Source: Sulfitobacter sp. DSM 110093
Lineage (GTDB): Bacteria > Pseudomonadota > Alphaproteobacteria > Rhodobacterales > Rhodobacteraceae
Length of the DNA: 64,000 nt
Direction: 5' to 3'
Assembly (NCBI RefSeq): GCF_022788715.1
Contig: NZ_CP085167.1
Span: forward strand, 1 to 64,000
Shown here: positions 47,199 to 55,735 of the stretch, piece by piece
Position numbering within the stretch: the first letter of the stretch is position 1
Layout: the number at the start of each line of letters is the position of its first letter
Translations under genes and position numbers: made by a program
The notes under the pieces: generated by a model
Seen by the model: only the letters and a program-made list of their open reading frames with translations
Databases searched by the model: none
Told to the model about the DNA's origin: nothing

Positions 47199-48287
47199 AT
47201 GCAGGCAGCCCAGCCCCAATCCGCCCAAGCCGACGCCGGTCAACCAGACTCCGGCCAACCCCAACACGGCCCCAGCGACCACCCCAAAGTCCCGCGTCCC
47301 AAGGTTGGCGTCCTGCTCGCCAACCTCGGCACGCCGGACGGTTATGATTATTGGTCGATGCGCCGCTACCTAAGCGAGTTCCTCTCGGACCGTCGAGTGA
47401 TCGACTATAGCCCGTGGAAATGGCAACCACTGCTGCAAACGGTGATCCTGACCAAACGCCCCTTCACCAGCGGCGCGGCGTATAAATCCATCTGGAACGA
47501 AGCCGAAAACGAAAGCCCGCTGGCAACGATCACCAAGTCGCAGACTGCCAAGATCAAGGCGGCGCTGCAGGCGCGTTACGGTGCCGATGTGATGGTCGAT
47601 TACGCCATGCGCTACGGCAACCCATCGACCCGGTCCAAGGTCGAAGCGATGACCGCCGCAGGATGCCAGAAGATCCTGTTTTTCCCGCTTTACCCGCAAT
47701 ATGCCGGGGCCACGACCGCGACGGCGAATGACGCTTTCTTTGCCGCGCTGGCCAAAGAGAAATGGCAGCCTGCGTCGCGCACCGTTGCCCCCTACTTCGA
47801 CCGCCCTGACTATATCGAAGCGCTGGCCCAATCGGTTGAGCGTGCCTATGCCGCGAAGGACAAGAAGCCCGACCTGCTGGTCTGCTCCTACCACGGTCTG
47901 CCGCAGCGCTATCTGATGGAGGGTGACCCCTATCATTGCCAATGCCAGAAAACGACGCGCCTGTTGAAAGAGCGTTTGGGCTGGCAAGACAGCGAGATAA
48001 TGACGACCTTCCAATCGCAATTCGGCCCCGAAGAATGGTTGCAGCCCTACACGGTGGAAGAGGTTGCCCGGCAGGCCAAAGCTGGCAAGAAAAGCATCGC
48101 CGTCTGCGCGCCCGCCTTTTCGGCGGATTGCATCGAAACGCTGGAAGAGATCAACGAAGAGATCAAGGAGAGCTTTGAAGAGGCGGGCGGTGACGATTTC
48201 ACCTATATCCCATGCCTTAACGATGATGACGCGCATATCGAGGCACTGACCACGATCATCAGCGAAAATCTAGCCGGTTGGATCTAA
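47199..48287 (+). CDS. hemH: Ferrochelatase
   Basis: HemH inserts Fe(II) into protoporphyrin IX, the last step of haem synthesis. From the ATG at 47199 (GAGGAAA upstream) the protein has 362 residues. A Pro/Gln/Asp-rich leader of about 30 residues precedes the conserved VGVLLANLGTPDGYDY. Catalytic and metal-binding regions include SYHGLPQRYLMEGDPYHCQC with the key histidine, and PAFSADCIETLEEI. The leader is unusual for the family and could be a disordered extension. A perfect hairpin terminator follows, shared with the convergent 60-residue gene. Confidence 0.95.
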   Translation: MQAAQPQSAQADAGQPDSGQPQHGPSDHPKVPRPKVGVLLANLGTPDGYDYWSMRRYLSEFLSDRRVIDYSPWKWQPLLQTVILTKRPFTSGAAYKSIWNEAENESPLATITKSQTAKIKAALQARYGADVMVDYAMRYGNPSTRSKVEAMTAAGCQKILFFPLYPQYAGATTATANDAFFAALAKEKWQPASRTVAPYFDRPDYIEALAQSVERAYAAKDKKPDLLVCSYHGLPQRYLMEGDPYHCQCQKTTRLLKERLGWQDSEIMTTFQSQFGPEEWLQPYTVEEVARQAKAGKKSIAVCAPAFSADCIETLEEINEEIKESFEEAGGDDFTYIPCLNDDDAHIEALTTIISENLAGWI

Positions 48288-48342
48288 GCCGATCCGGGGG
48301 TCGCTGCGGCGGCCCCTTTTCAAAACCATACGCAGAATACAA

Positions 48343-48369
48343 AAAAGGCGGTGCACTGCACCGCCTTTT
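48343..48369. terminator. Bidirectional terminator hemH / small membrane protein
   Basis: AAAAGGCGGTGCA and TGCACCGCCTTTT form a perfect 13-bp palindrome around one C, with A-tract and T-tract ends suitable for intrinsic termination on both strands. It lies between hemH (+) and the 60-residue gene (-). Confidence 0.88.
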
Positions 48370-48390
48370 CCGTTTGATCGTCAGTTCCGA

Positions 48391-48573
48391 TTAGTCGGAA
48401 GCAACAGCTGCGGCAACCAGTGCCAACAGGATCAGGGGAACCAGGATGCCCGAGGACGAACCTGTTGTTTCTTCCACGATAACCGGTGCTTCGACGATTG
48501 GCTCGGCCAGCGAACCAGCAAAAGCAGTCGATGCAGCAGCGGACAGAGCAGCGGCGAGAACGAGTTTCTTCAT
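48391..48573 (-). CDS. Small membrane protein next to hemH (60 residues)
   Basis: The ATG at 48573 has GGAGG seven bases upstream and opens a 60-residue product. A cleavable signal peptide (MKKLVLAAALSAAASTAFAG) is followed by a short acidic Pro/Val segment (EPIVEAPVIVEE), a Ser/Gly linker and one hydrophobic segment (ILVPLILLALVAAAVASD) that ends the protein. The topology is therefore periplasmic loop plus C-terminal membrane anchor. Similar peptides beside hemH are, to my memory, common in Rhodobacteraceae; function unknown. In-frame upstream ATGs add residues before the ribosome-binding site and are not likely. Confidence 0.75.
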   Translation of the reverse strand: MKKLVLAAALSAAASTAFAGSLAEPIVEAPVIVEETTGSSSGILVPLILLALVAAAVASD

Positions 48574-48714
48574 AACATAACCTCCAGAATAGGCGTGCAG
48601 TATCATGTACATACACGCGCCCAAGACTTACCTCGTGACTCCGTTCTAAACAGTATCGGCAAAAGTTTGCAAACCCGGAATCAGCTATTGCATCAAGGAA
48701 TCAGGAAAATGTCG

Positions 48715-49326
48715 TCAAATAAGCAACACTTGGGTGCCGACCTTTGTGAAGGCAAAAAGTTCGGCGATATGTTCGTTATAGAGCCCGATACAACCATTGG
48801 AAGACTTACGTCCAATTTTTCTTGTGTCGTGGGTTCCGTGGATACGATAATAGGTCCAGCTGAGGTATAGCGCGTGGGAGCCCAAGGGGTTGTCCGGGCC
48901 GGGGCCGACATAGGGCGGCCACTCAGGATTTCGCTTTAGCATCGAAGGCGTCGGGCGCCAGCTTGGCCCCTCTACTTTCTTGATGATCCGGGTACGGCCA
49001 CGACGGGTCAGGTCTTCGGTCAGGGGCACGGACGAAGGGTAAAGCTTATAAACGCTTTGATCTTCGGACCAGTAATGCACCGCGCGGCTGTCAATATCTA
49101 CCAGCACCGCACCGTTGCGCGTGTCGCTGAAATAAGGCCGCCAATCCAACATGCGAAAGCTAGAGACATTGCGTTTGACCGATTCAGTCAAATCGCGCTC
49201 TGCTTCGGTGGTCGCGTCTGAGTTAAAAGAAGAGGTATCTTGCGCCAGTGCCGGCGTGGCAAGCATCGCAGCACTGCCAGCAAGGAAGCCACGACGGCTC
49301 TGAAACGAAAAACGGTGAGCGGACAT
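48715..49326 (-). CDS. L,D-transpeptidase (YkuD), twin-arginine signal
   Basis: The 203-residue protein begins with SRRGFLAGSAAMLATPALAQ, a likely Tat signal peptide. A YkuD domain ends with HGTHD (H163) and the catalytic SSNGCIGL (C179). It resembles ErfK/YbiS enzymes that make 3-3 cross-links in peptidoglycan or attach proteins to it. The ATG at 49326 was chosen because it places the RR motif near the start. The other YkuD gene in the window, at 50059, is 1.2 kb away with a CAP-domain lipoprotein between them. The 141 bases between this gene and the hemH-side small gene show nothing I can support beyond its own 3' end. Confidence 0.9.
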   Translation of the reverse strand: MSAHRFSFQSRRGFLAGSAAMLATPALAQDTSSFNSDATTEAERDLTESVKRNVSSFRMLDWRPYFSDTRNGAVLVDIDSRAVHYWSEDQSVYKLYPSSVPLTEDLTRRGRTRIIKKVEGPSWRPTPSMLKRNPEWPPYVGPGPDNPLGSHALYLSWTYYRIHGTHDTRKIGRKSSNGCIGLYNEHIAELFAFTKVGTQVLLI

Positions 49327-49493
49327 GGAGCGTCTCCAAACTGAAATTATGCTAATTAATGCCACATATATGGCTTGAAAGTCGCAGTTTCAATTGAAAC
49401 CGCTGTTTGATGGCAGACTCACGCCGATGTGCGTTTGAACTGCAACGCACCCCGATGTAAGGCAGGAAAAATTTAATTGCGTGGAGCGCTCAT

Positions 49494-49991
49494 ATGATCC
49501 GTATCCTGTCCATCCTGCTGGCGCTGACGGTTGCGCTGTCTGCCTGTGCCCCGTCCAGCACGACCGGTGGCAAAGCCAGCGGCTCTTACCGCATCAGCCG
49601 TTCCGACGCGGGTACAATCCAATTCCGTATGCTCGACTCGGTGAATGCGCTGCGCAGCTCGGCCGGGGTCACGCCTTTGGCGCTGGATGCCAAACTGAAC
49701 GCCGCCGCCGCGACACACTCGCGCGATATGTCGGTGCAAAACCGTCCTTGGCACTTTGGCTCTGATGGATCGTCGCCAATCGACCGCATCCAGCGCGTTG
49801 GCTATACCGGTGGCCTCGTCGGCGAAGTGATCTCGGAAACCTATGAGACCGAGCTTGAGACCCTCGCCGCTTGGATGGAGCAGCCAGACACCCGCCGCAT
49901 CTTGATGGCGCCAGATGGCCGCCAGATGGGTTTCTCTTGGTATCAGGAAAACGGTGGCAAGATCTGGTGGACACTGGTTGTCGGCAACTGA
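49494..49991 (+). CDS. CAP/SCP-domain lipoprotein
   Basis: This 165-residue protein has a lipoprotein signal peptide with lipobox LSAC (C18). A CAP (SCP/PR1-like) domain follows: MLDSVNALRSSAGVTPLALDAKLNAAAATH in parts (VNALRSSAGVTPLALD, AATHSRDMSV), then GEVISE and WWTLVVG near the C-terminus. CAP domains in bacteria are exported and of uncertain role, sometimes tied to the cell wall. Both neighbours are L,D-transpeptidases on the opposite strand. The gene ends in its own GC-rich terminator. Confidence 0.85.
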   Translation: MIRILSILLALTVALSACAPSSTTGGKASGSYRISRSDAGTIQFRMLDSVNALRSSAGVTPLALDAKLNAAAATHSRDMSVQNRPWHFGSDGSSPIDRIQRVGYTGGLVGEVISETYETELETLAAWMEQPDTRRILMAPDGRQMGFSWYQENGGKIWWTLVVGN

Positions 49992-50015
49992 TCTTGCAAT
50001 GATTTAGCGGTTCTT

Positions 50016-50042
50016 CCGGCCCCTGCGGGGGCCGGTTTCGTT
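50016..50042 (+). terminator. Terminator after the CAP-domain gene
   Basis: CCGGCCCC pairs with GGGGCCGG around TGCG (50016-50035), followed by TTTCGTTT. It lies 25 bases after the stop and before the convergent L,D-transpeptidase stop. Confidence 0.82.
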
Positions 50043-50058
50043 TCTGCCGATATGATTA

Positions 50059-50559
50059 TTAGGGCGTAATCAGAATCGGCGTGCCATCGCGCACCATCGC
50101 ATAGACATCTTCGATCTCTTTGTTGGTGACGGCGATACAGCCCCAAGTCCAATCGTGCTTTTCCTTCTTCCGCGGGTCTTTCTGCCCGTGAATAAAGATG
50201 TCGCCTCCGGGGCTCTTGCCCATCGAACGTGCATATTCGGCATCCAACTGGTTCGGGTAATCGATACCAATCGAAAGATGAAAACGGCTGTTCGGATTGC
50301 GACGGTCGATTCGATATAGCCCTTCGGGCGTACGCCCGTCGCCTTCGACCACTTTATGGCCTACCGGAGCGAAGCCCAACTTGATCGGGTAGTCTTCCAA
50401 AACGCGGTTATGATGCAGCAACATCATGCGACGTTGGCTTTTGTTCACAACCACATAGGTCACTTCAGGACCATTGTAGCGTTTGAATTTACTGCTGCTG
50501 CATGCGCCAAGCGCCACCATAGCGGTGCCGCCAAGTATCATTGTCCTGCGTTTCATCAC
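50059..50559 (-). CDS. L,D-transpeptidase (YkuD) lipoprotein
   Basis: The 166-residue protein has a lipobox (VALGACSS, C20 counted from the first of two adjacent ATG codons). Its YkuD domain has VVNKSQRRMMLLHHNRVLEDYPI, GHKVVEGDGRTPEGLYRI in the usual order, and the catalytic FIHGQKD (H124) and TWGCIAV (C141). It should cross-link peptidoglycan or anchor proteins from the outer leaflet of the inner membrane or from the outer membrane. GAGGG lies about seven bases before the first ATG; the second ATG is possible. Confidence 0.9.
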   Translation of the reverse strand: MMKRRTMILGGTAMVALGACSSSKFKRYNGPEVTYVVVNKSQRRMMLLHHNRVLEDYPIKLGFAPVGHKVVEGDGRTPEGLYRIDRRNPNSRFHLSIGIDYPNQLDAEYARSMGKSPGGDIFIHGQKDPRKKEKHDWTWGCIAVTNKEIEDVYAMVRDGTPILITP

Positions 50560-50670
50560 TGTGCCCTCGAAGCCATGGCCATTCCGGCCTTTTTACTCGC
50601 GGTAGCACAGAGAGCGATTCATTTCATTCAAAAAAAGGTGATGACCCGCATCAAAAAAGGCATCTTTGCC

Positions 50671-51894
50671 TTAGCTCTCAGGCGCGGTCAGACAGGCAGC
50701 AAGCTCAACATGAGAGGACCAACGGAACTGATCCACGACTTGAACCCAGTCGAGACGATACCCCGCTGACACCATGTTTTGCACGTCACGGGCAAAGCTT
50801 ACCGGATTGCAGGACACATAGGCCACCCGAGACACCTGCGCACGGATGATCTCGGCCACCTGCGCCTCTGCTCCGGCGCGCGGCGGGTCAAGCACAACGG
50901 CATCAACCTTGGCCAACTCATCTGGCAAAAGGGGGCGGCGAAACAGATCGCGCGTCGCCGTAGTGACCGGTTTGGCGCCCTTGGCGCGACGCCAGCCACC
51001 CTCCAAGGCGGCGATCATCTCGGCATCGCCCTCAACCGCATGTACTCGCGCCTTTTGTGCAAGGGGCAAAGCAAAAGTACCGCAGCCCGCGAAGAGATCG
51101 ACAACGGTATCGGCATCGCCAACGGCTTCGGTCACTGCGGCAAGCAGGGCTGCCTCCCCATGGCGCGTCGCTTGTAGGAAAGCGCCCGGCGGGGGCGTGA
51201 CCGCTGCGTTGCCAAAGCGCTGCGCGGGCGGTGCGCGCATCGCGATCACCTCGCCATCCCACGTCAGCCGTGCCAGTGCCAAAGCCTCACAGGTCTGCGC
51301 CAACTGCTGCCTCAGCGGCCCGTCGAGCGGTTTGCCATTGGCAACCGACACGTCCAGCCCCTCTTCCGACAGCGTCACGGTCACGGCCAATTCGGCCTTG
51401 CGGCTGGTGCCGATCAGCGCCAGTTCCTCTGCAACCTTCAACCCCGGCAAGAGCGCGGGATCGACCAACTGACAGCCCGGCACCTCGATCAACACGTCAG
51501 AAGCGCGGCCATGGAACCCGGCCATGGCGCCCTTTTTCGTGCGGCGCGCAGCAAAGGTGGCCCGGCGGCGCGATTGCGCAGGCGAGGTTTGGATGGGGCG
51601 AAATTCTGTCTCTAACCCATGCGCCGACAGCGCATTGCGGACCACATCGACCTTCCACCCGGCCACGAAATCATCTCCGGCATGCTGCAACTGGCAGCCC
51701 CCGCAGGATTTGAAATGGCGGCACGGCGGCGCGACCCGCTGTTCGGACGGCGTAACAATCCGCACGTCGCGCAGCTGTTGGCCCTCGACTTCACCGCTGA
51801 CGGTTTCCCCCGGCAGGGTCATCGGAGCAAAGATCGGACCTTCGGCGATGCCGTCGCCGTGGTGGCCAAGGCGCAAGATGTGATGTTCTGTCAT
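50671..51894 (-). CDS. TrmA/RlmCD-type RNA uracil-5 methyltransferase
   Basis: This is a 407-residue class I SAM methyltransferase of the TrmA family that forms 5-methyluridine in tRNA or rRNA. Likely [4Fe-4S] ligands are C58, C64, C67 (PPCRHFKSCGGCQLQH) and C141 (VPGCQLVD). SAM motif: VVDLFAGCGTFALPLAQ. The nucleophile is C362 in YVSCNPVSFARD, with VLDPPRAG nearby. Its N-terminal TRAM-like region is short (about 50 residues). Which uridine is modified cannot be told; the four-cysteine pattern favours the RlmC/RlmD branch over TrmA. The ABC-exporter pair lies just upstream in the same direction. Confidence 0.85.
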   Translation of the reverse strand: MTEHHILRLGHHGDGIAEGPIFAPMTLPGETVSGEVEGQQLRDVRIVTPSEQRVAPPCRHFKSCGGCQLQHAGDDFVAGWKVDVVRNALSAHGLETEFRPIQTSPAQSRRRATFAARRTKKGAMAGFHGRASDVLIEVPGCQLVDPALLPGLKVAEELALIGTSRKAELAVTVTLSEEGLDVSVANGKPLDGPLRQQLAQTCEALALARLTWDGEVIAMRAPPAQRFGNAAVTPPPGAFLQATRHGEAALLAAVTEAVGDADTVVDLFAGCGTFALPLAQKARVHAVEGDAEMIAALEGGWRRAKGAKPVTTATRDLFRRPLLPDELAKVDAVVLDPPRAGAEAQVAEIIRAQVSRVAYVSCNPVSFARDVQNMVSAGYRLDWVQVVDQFRWSSHVELAACLTAPES

Positions 51895-51931
51895 AGCCTG
51901 CCCATAGCGCGGCAACCGCCACAGCGAAAGC

Positions 51932-53764
51932 CTATTCCGCCGCCCTCACATCCAGAAACCCGCCCGACTGACGGTGCCAATAGCGCGCATAAAGCCCGTC
52001 TTGGGCAAGCAGATCAGCATGGCTGCCGATCTCTGCGATGCGGCCTGCGTCCAACACCATGATGCGGTCCATTTCTGTCAGGGTCGACAGACGGTGCGCG
52101 ATGGCAAGCACGGTTTTCCCCTCCATCACACGGTCTAGGGTCTGCTGAATGGCGGCCTCCACTTCGCTATCCAGCGCGCTTGTCGCCTCGTCCAGCACTA
52201 GAATAGGCGCGTCTTTCAAAATGGCGCGGGCCAAGGCGATACGCTGACGCTGCCCGCCGGAAAGCTTCACCCCCCGCTCCCCCAGGTGCGCGTCATAGCC
52301 ACGGCGGCCTTTGTGATCTTCAAGCTCTTGAATGAAGTCATGCGCCTCGGCACGCTGCGCCGCCGCGATGACCTCGGCCTCTGTCGCGTCGGGTCGCCCG
52401 TAAAGGATGTTGTCCCGGGCCGAGCGGTTGAACATCGCCGTTTCTTGCGTGACCATACCGATATTTCGCCGCAGGCTCTCTTGCGTGACTTCCGATGTAT
52501 CCATCCCGTCAATCACGATCTTGCCCTGTTCCGGTTCATAGAGCCGCAAAAGCAGCGCCACGAGGGTCGATTTCCCTGCCCCCGAAGCGCCAACGATCCC
52601 CAGCTTCTCACCTGGTTTGATGGTCAGTGAAATCCGGTCGATCCCGCCGGTCTGGCGGCCATAGGCAAAACCGAGGTCGCGCAGTTCGATCTGCCCGGCC
52701 TTCACCACCAACTCTTGCGCATCAGGCCCGTCGTCCAACCGCACGCGCGGCGTCAGGGTGCGCATGCCGTCTTCGACCTCACCAATGTTGGAATAGATCG
52801 CCATCAGCGTGAAAGACACCCAACCGGTCATCTGTGCGATACGGATCGCGATGGCACCGGAGGCCACGATATCCCCCTCGCTTGCCATACCGCGCTGCCA
52901 CAGCAGGATCGTCCCGCCAAGCAGAAGCACCGGCAAAAGCCCCGCAAGGCTCATCAGCGCCAAACGGAACCCTGCGGCGAGATAGCCAAACTCCAGCGCC
53001 CGGGCACGAAAGCTTTGCATCGCGGAAAGCGCTGCGCGGTCCTCGTGATCGGCATGGGCAAAGAGCTTCACCGTCTTGATATTGGTAATCGTATCCACCA
53101 CCTGCCCCGACACCAACGCCCGCGCCCCGGCACGGCCCGCCGCCCGCTTACGCACGCGCGGCAAGAACCAGTTGATCAGCGCCAGATACATGACCAGCCA
53201 GACCGAAAACCCAACCGCCACGCGCCAATCGATCGCCAAAAGTAGCGCCACCGACCCCACGAGGGACGCCAGCGCAAAAGCCACCACGTTGATCACCTCA
53301 GCCGCCACATCCGTCACCGCCCGCGCCGCCTGCATCTGCTTTTGCGCGATGCGGCCGGCGAAGTCTTCGTCAAAGAAATTGACGTTCTGCCCCAGCGTCC
53401 AACGGTGCAAACGCGACAACACCAGCGGATTCACATTGGGTTGCACCATGATCGCGTTCGAGGCCGAGGACAGACCGAACAGCACGGGCCGCGCCACCAG
53501 AAAGAACGCCACCGCGCCCAGTACCAACACCAGACTGCTGCCTTCGAAGAACCGCTCAGGGCCCGCGCTGACCGTGGCATCGATGACCTTGCCCAAAATC
53601 CACGCCGTGCCCGCCTCCATCGCGCCGGCGGCTGCCGACAGAAAAGCCGCGAGCCAGAGCACCGGCCAAGCGCCCGACAGGCACCAGCGCATGAAAGCCC
53701 CCAGCGTTTGCGGCGGCGGGCCATCGGCGGGGTGAAACGGGTTGATCCAGTTCGAAATGCTCAC
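51932..53764 (-). CDS. ABC exporter half-transporter (ATPase and membrane fusion), second of a pair
   Basis: The 610-residue protein has a six-helix type IV (MsbA-like) membrane domain (about 30-330) fused to an ATPase with Walker A GIVGASGAGKST, signature LSGGQRQRIALARA, Walker B ILVLDEATSALDSE and the switch histidine in AIAHRLSTL. Its start overlaps the first half-transporter by four bases (ATGA). The two are about equal in length and similar, which suggests a heterodimer of the kind seen in lipid or multidrug exporters. Both nucleotide sites look intact, unlike many heterodimers. Confidence 0.9.
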   Translation of the reverse strand: MSISNWINPFHPADGPPPQTLGAFMRWCLSGAWPVLWLAAFLSAAAGAMEAGTAWILGKVIDATVSAGPERFFEGSSLVLVLGAVAFFLVARPVLFGLSSASNAIMVQPNVNPLVLSRLHRWTLGQNVNFFDEDFAGRIAQKQMQAARAVTDVAAEVINVVAFALASLVGSVALLLAIDWRVAVGFSVWLVMYLALINWFLPRVRKRAAGRAGARALVSGQVVDTITNIKTVKLFAHADHEDRAALSAMQSFRARALEFGYLAAGFRLALMSLAGLLPVLLLGGTILLWQRGMASEGDIVASGAIAIRIAQMTGWVSFTLMAIYSNIGEVEDGMRTLTPRVRLDDGPDAQELVVKAGQIELRDLGFAYGRQTGGIDRISLTIKPGEKLGIVGASGAGKSTLVALLLRLYEPEQGKIVIDGMDTSEVTQESLRRNIGMVTQETAMFNRSARDNILYGRPDATEAEVIAAAQRAEAHDFIQELEDHKGRRGYDAHLGERGVKLSGGQRQRIALARAILKDAPILVLDEATSALDSEVEAAIQQTLDRVMEGKTVLAIAHRLSTLTEMDRIMVLDAGRIAEIGSHADLLAQDGLYARYWHRQSGGFLDVRAAE

Positions 53765-55599
53765 GTCTTGTCATCCAATGCGAGAAAACCGCCCGACTGA
53801 CGGTGCCAGAAGGCTGCATATAGGCCAGCTTTCTGCAAAAGCGCGTCATGGGTGCCTTCTTCGACGATACGTCCCTGATCCAGAACAAGAATTCGGTCCA
53901 TCTCGGCAATCGTCGACAGCCGGTGCGCGATGGCGATGACCGTTTTACCCGCCATCATGCCATAGAGCGTTTCCTGAATCACCGCCTCCACCTCACTGTC
54001 GAGCGCGCTCGTCGCCTCATCCAGCAGCAAGATCGGCGCGTCCTTGAGGATCACCCGCGCGAGCGTGATGCGCTGACGCTGCCCGCCGGACAGCTTCACG
54101 CCCCTCTCGCCTACACGCGCGTCATAGCCCGAGCGCCCCTCCGGATCTGTCAGATCAAGGATGAACTCATGCGCCTGCGCCTGTTTCGCAGCCGCGATCA
54201 TCTCAGCCTCGGTTGCGTCGGGACGGCCATAAAGGATGTTTTCCCGCACCGAGCGGTGCAGCAGCGATGAATCCTGCTGCACGACACCGATATGCCGCCG
54301 CAGACTGTCTTGCCGGAATTGGGAGATGTCCTGCCCGTCGATCCGGATCTGCCCCGCTTCGGCGTCATAGAACCGCAGCATCAGCTTCACGAGGGTCGAT
54401 TTCCCCGCGCCGGAGCGGCCAACAAGGCCAATCTTCTCGCCCGGTTGTACGGTGATATTGATGCCTTGGAGCCCGCCGCTTTCGCGCCCGTAGTGGTGGC
54501 TTAGATCTGCCATCTCGATCTCCCCATCCGTCAACTTCAGCGACGGCGCGTCGTGGCGGTCGGTCAGGGCGAGAGGCTGGGCAATGGTCTCCATCCCCTC
54601 GGCCACAACACCCAATTCACGGAAAAAGCTCGACAGCGCCCACATGATCCAGCCGGTCATCGAATTCAGGCGCAGCGCCAGTGCTGCGGCAGCGGCCACA
54701 ACACCGACACTCGCTTCGCCGCCCATCCAAAGCACCAACGCCCAGCCAACGACGCCAACGATCAGCATCCCATTCAAAATAGTCAGTACCACGTCCATGA
54801 TGGTGAAGATGCGCATCTCGCCTTGGAAGGTGCGCCGCGCCTCTTCGATGGCCTCTCCGGCAAAATCGACCTCTAGATCATGGTGCGCGAACATCTTGAC
54901 TGAATGGATATTCGTATAGGCATCCACCACGCGCCCGGTCACTTGCGAACGCGCGTCCGACGCCGCTTTGGACGCTGGTCCGACCCGTTTAATCGTCCAA
55001 GCCACCAAGCCGCCGTAGAGCACAAACCAGCCCAAAAGCGGCACTAACAAACGGATATCGGAGGTAGAAAGCAGGATCGCCGCGCCGATCATATAGGCTA
55101 GCGAGTAAGAGATCGCATCGAAAACCTGAAAGACCACCTCCCCCGCTGCCGGGGGTGTCTGCATGATCCGGTTGGCGATACGCCCGGCGAAATCATTCTC
55201 GAACCAGCCGACCGATTGTCGCAAGACATGCCGATGCGCCCGCCAGCGGATCAGGGTGCCAAAGTTCGGCAGGATGGCGTTGTTCAGCAGCATCACGTCA
55301 AAGGCTTGCACCAAGGGCCGCAGGAACAGCACCGCGACTGCGACAAGGATCAATTCGGTCCCGTAATTCTCCCACATCTGCGCAGGGTCGCTGCCCAACA
55401 GGTCAACGATACGGCCCATATAGTAGATCAGACCAATCTCAATCGCCGCGACAAGGATCGCCATCACCCCGGCGAGGACAAAGACCTTTTTAAAGGGCTG
55501 CGCGTAGTCCCGCAAAAAGGGCCAAAGCCCCTGCGGCGGATGATCCTTTTCCCGATAGGCAACATAGGGATCAACGAGGTTTTCGAAAAAGCGAAACAT
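53761..55599 (-). CDS. ABC exporter half-transporter, first of a pair
   Basis: From the ATG at 55599 (MFRFFENLVDPYVAYREKD) this is a 612-residue MsbA-like half-transporter. Membrane helices span about 30-330. The ATPase has Walker A GLVGRSGAGKST, signature LSGGQRQRITLARV, Walker B ILLLDEATSALDSE and AIAHRLSTIAEMD. Length and order match type IV exporters. It is coupled to the next gene by a four-base overlap. A 137-base gap to the CCA-transferase gene upstream contains no clear signal that I can name. Substrate unknown; a lipid or drug is typical. Confidence 0.9.
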   Translation of the reverse strand: MFRFFENLVDPYVAYREKDHPPQGLWPFLRDYAQPFKKVFVLAGVMAILVAAIEIGLIYYMGRIVDLLGSDPAQMWENYGTELILVAVAVLFLRPLVQAFDVMLLNNAILPNFGTLIRWRAHRHVLRQSVGWFENDFAGRIANRIMQTPPAAGEVVFQVFDAISYSLAYMIGAAILLSTSDIRLLVPLLGWFVLYGGLVAWTIKRVGPASKAASDARSQVTGRVVDAYTNIHSVKMFAHHDLEVDFAGEAIEEARRTFQGEMRIFTIMDVVLTILNGMLIVGVVGWALVLWMGGEASVGVVAAAAALALRLNSMTGWIMWALSSFFRELGVVAEGMETIAQPLALTDRHDAPSLKLTDGEIEMADLSHHYGRESGGLQGINITVQPGEKIGLVGRSGAGKSTLVKLMLRFYDAEAGQIRIDGQDISQFRQDSLRRHIGVVQQDSSLLHRSVRENILYGRPDATEAEMIAAAKQAQAHEFILDLTDPEGRSGYDARVGERGVKLSGGQRQRITLARVILKDAPILLLDEATSALDSEVEAVIQETLYGMMAGKTVIAIAHRLSTIAEMDRILVLDQGRIVEEGTHDALLQKAGLYAAFWHRQSGGFLALDDKT

Positions 55600-55735
55600 G
55601 GGGAGACCTTGGAAATAGACGTGCAAAATACGCGGCAATGGTTATGCCAGCTTAGCTAAACCAGATCCCGCGGTACAGCTCGCCCATCTCCCTTGTAATG
55701 CGGTTTGGATAGCCGAATTTCCGCGCGATGTCGAC

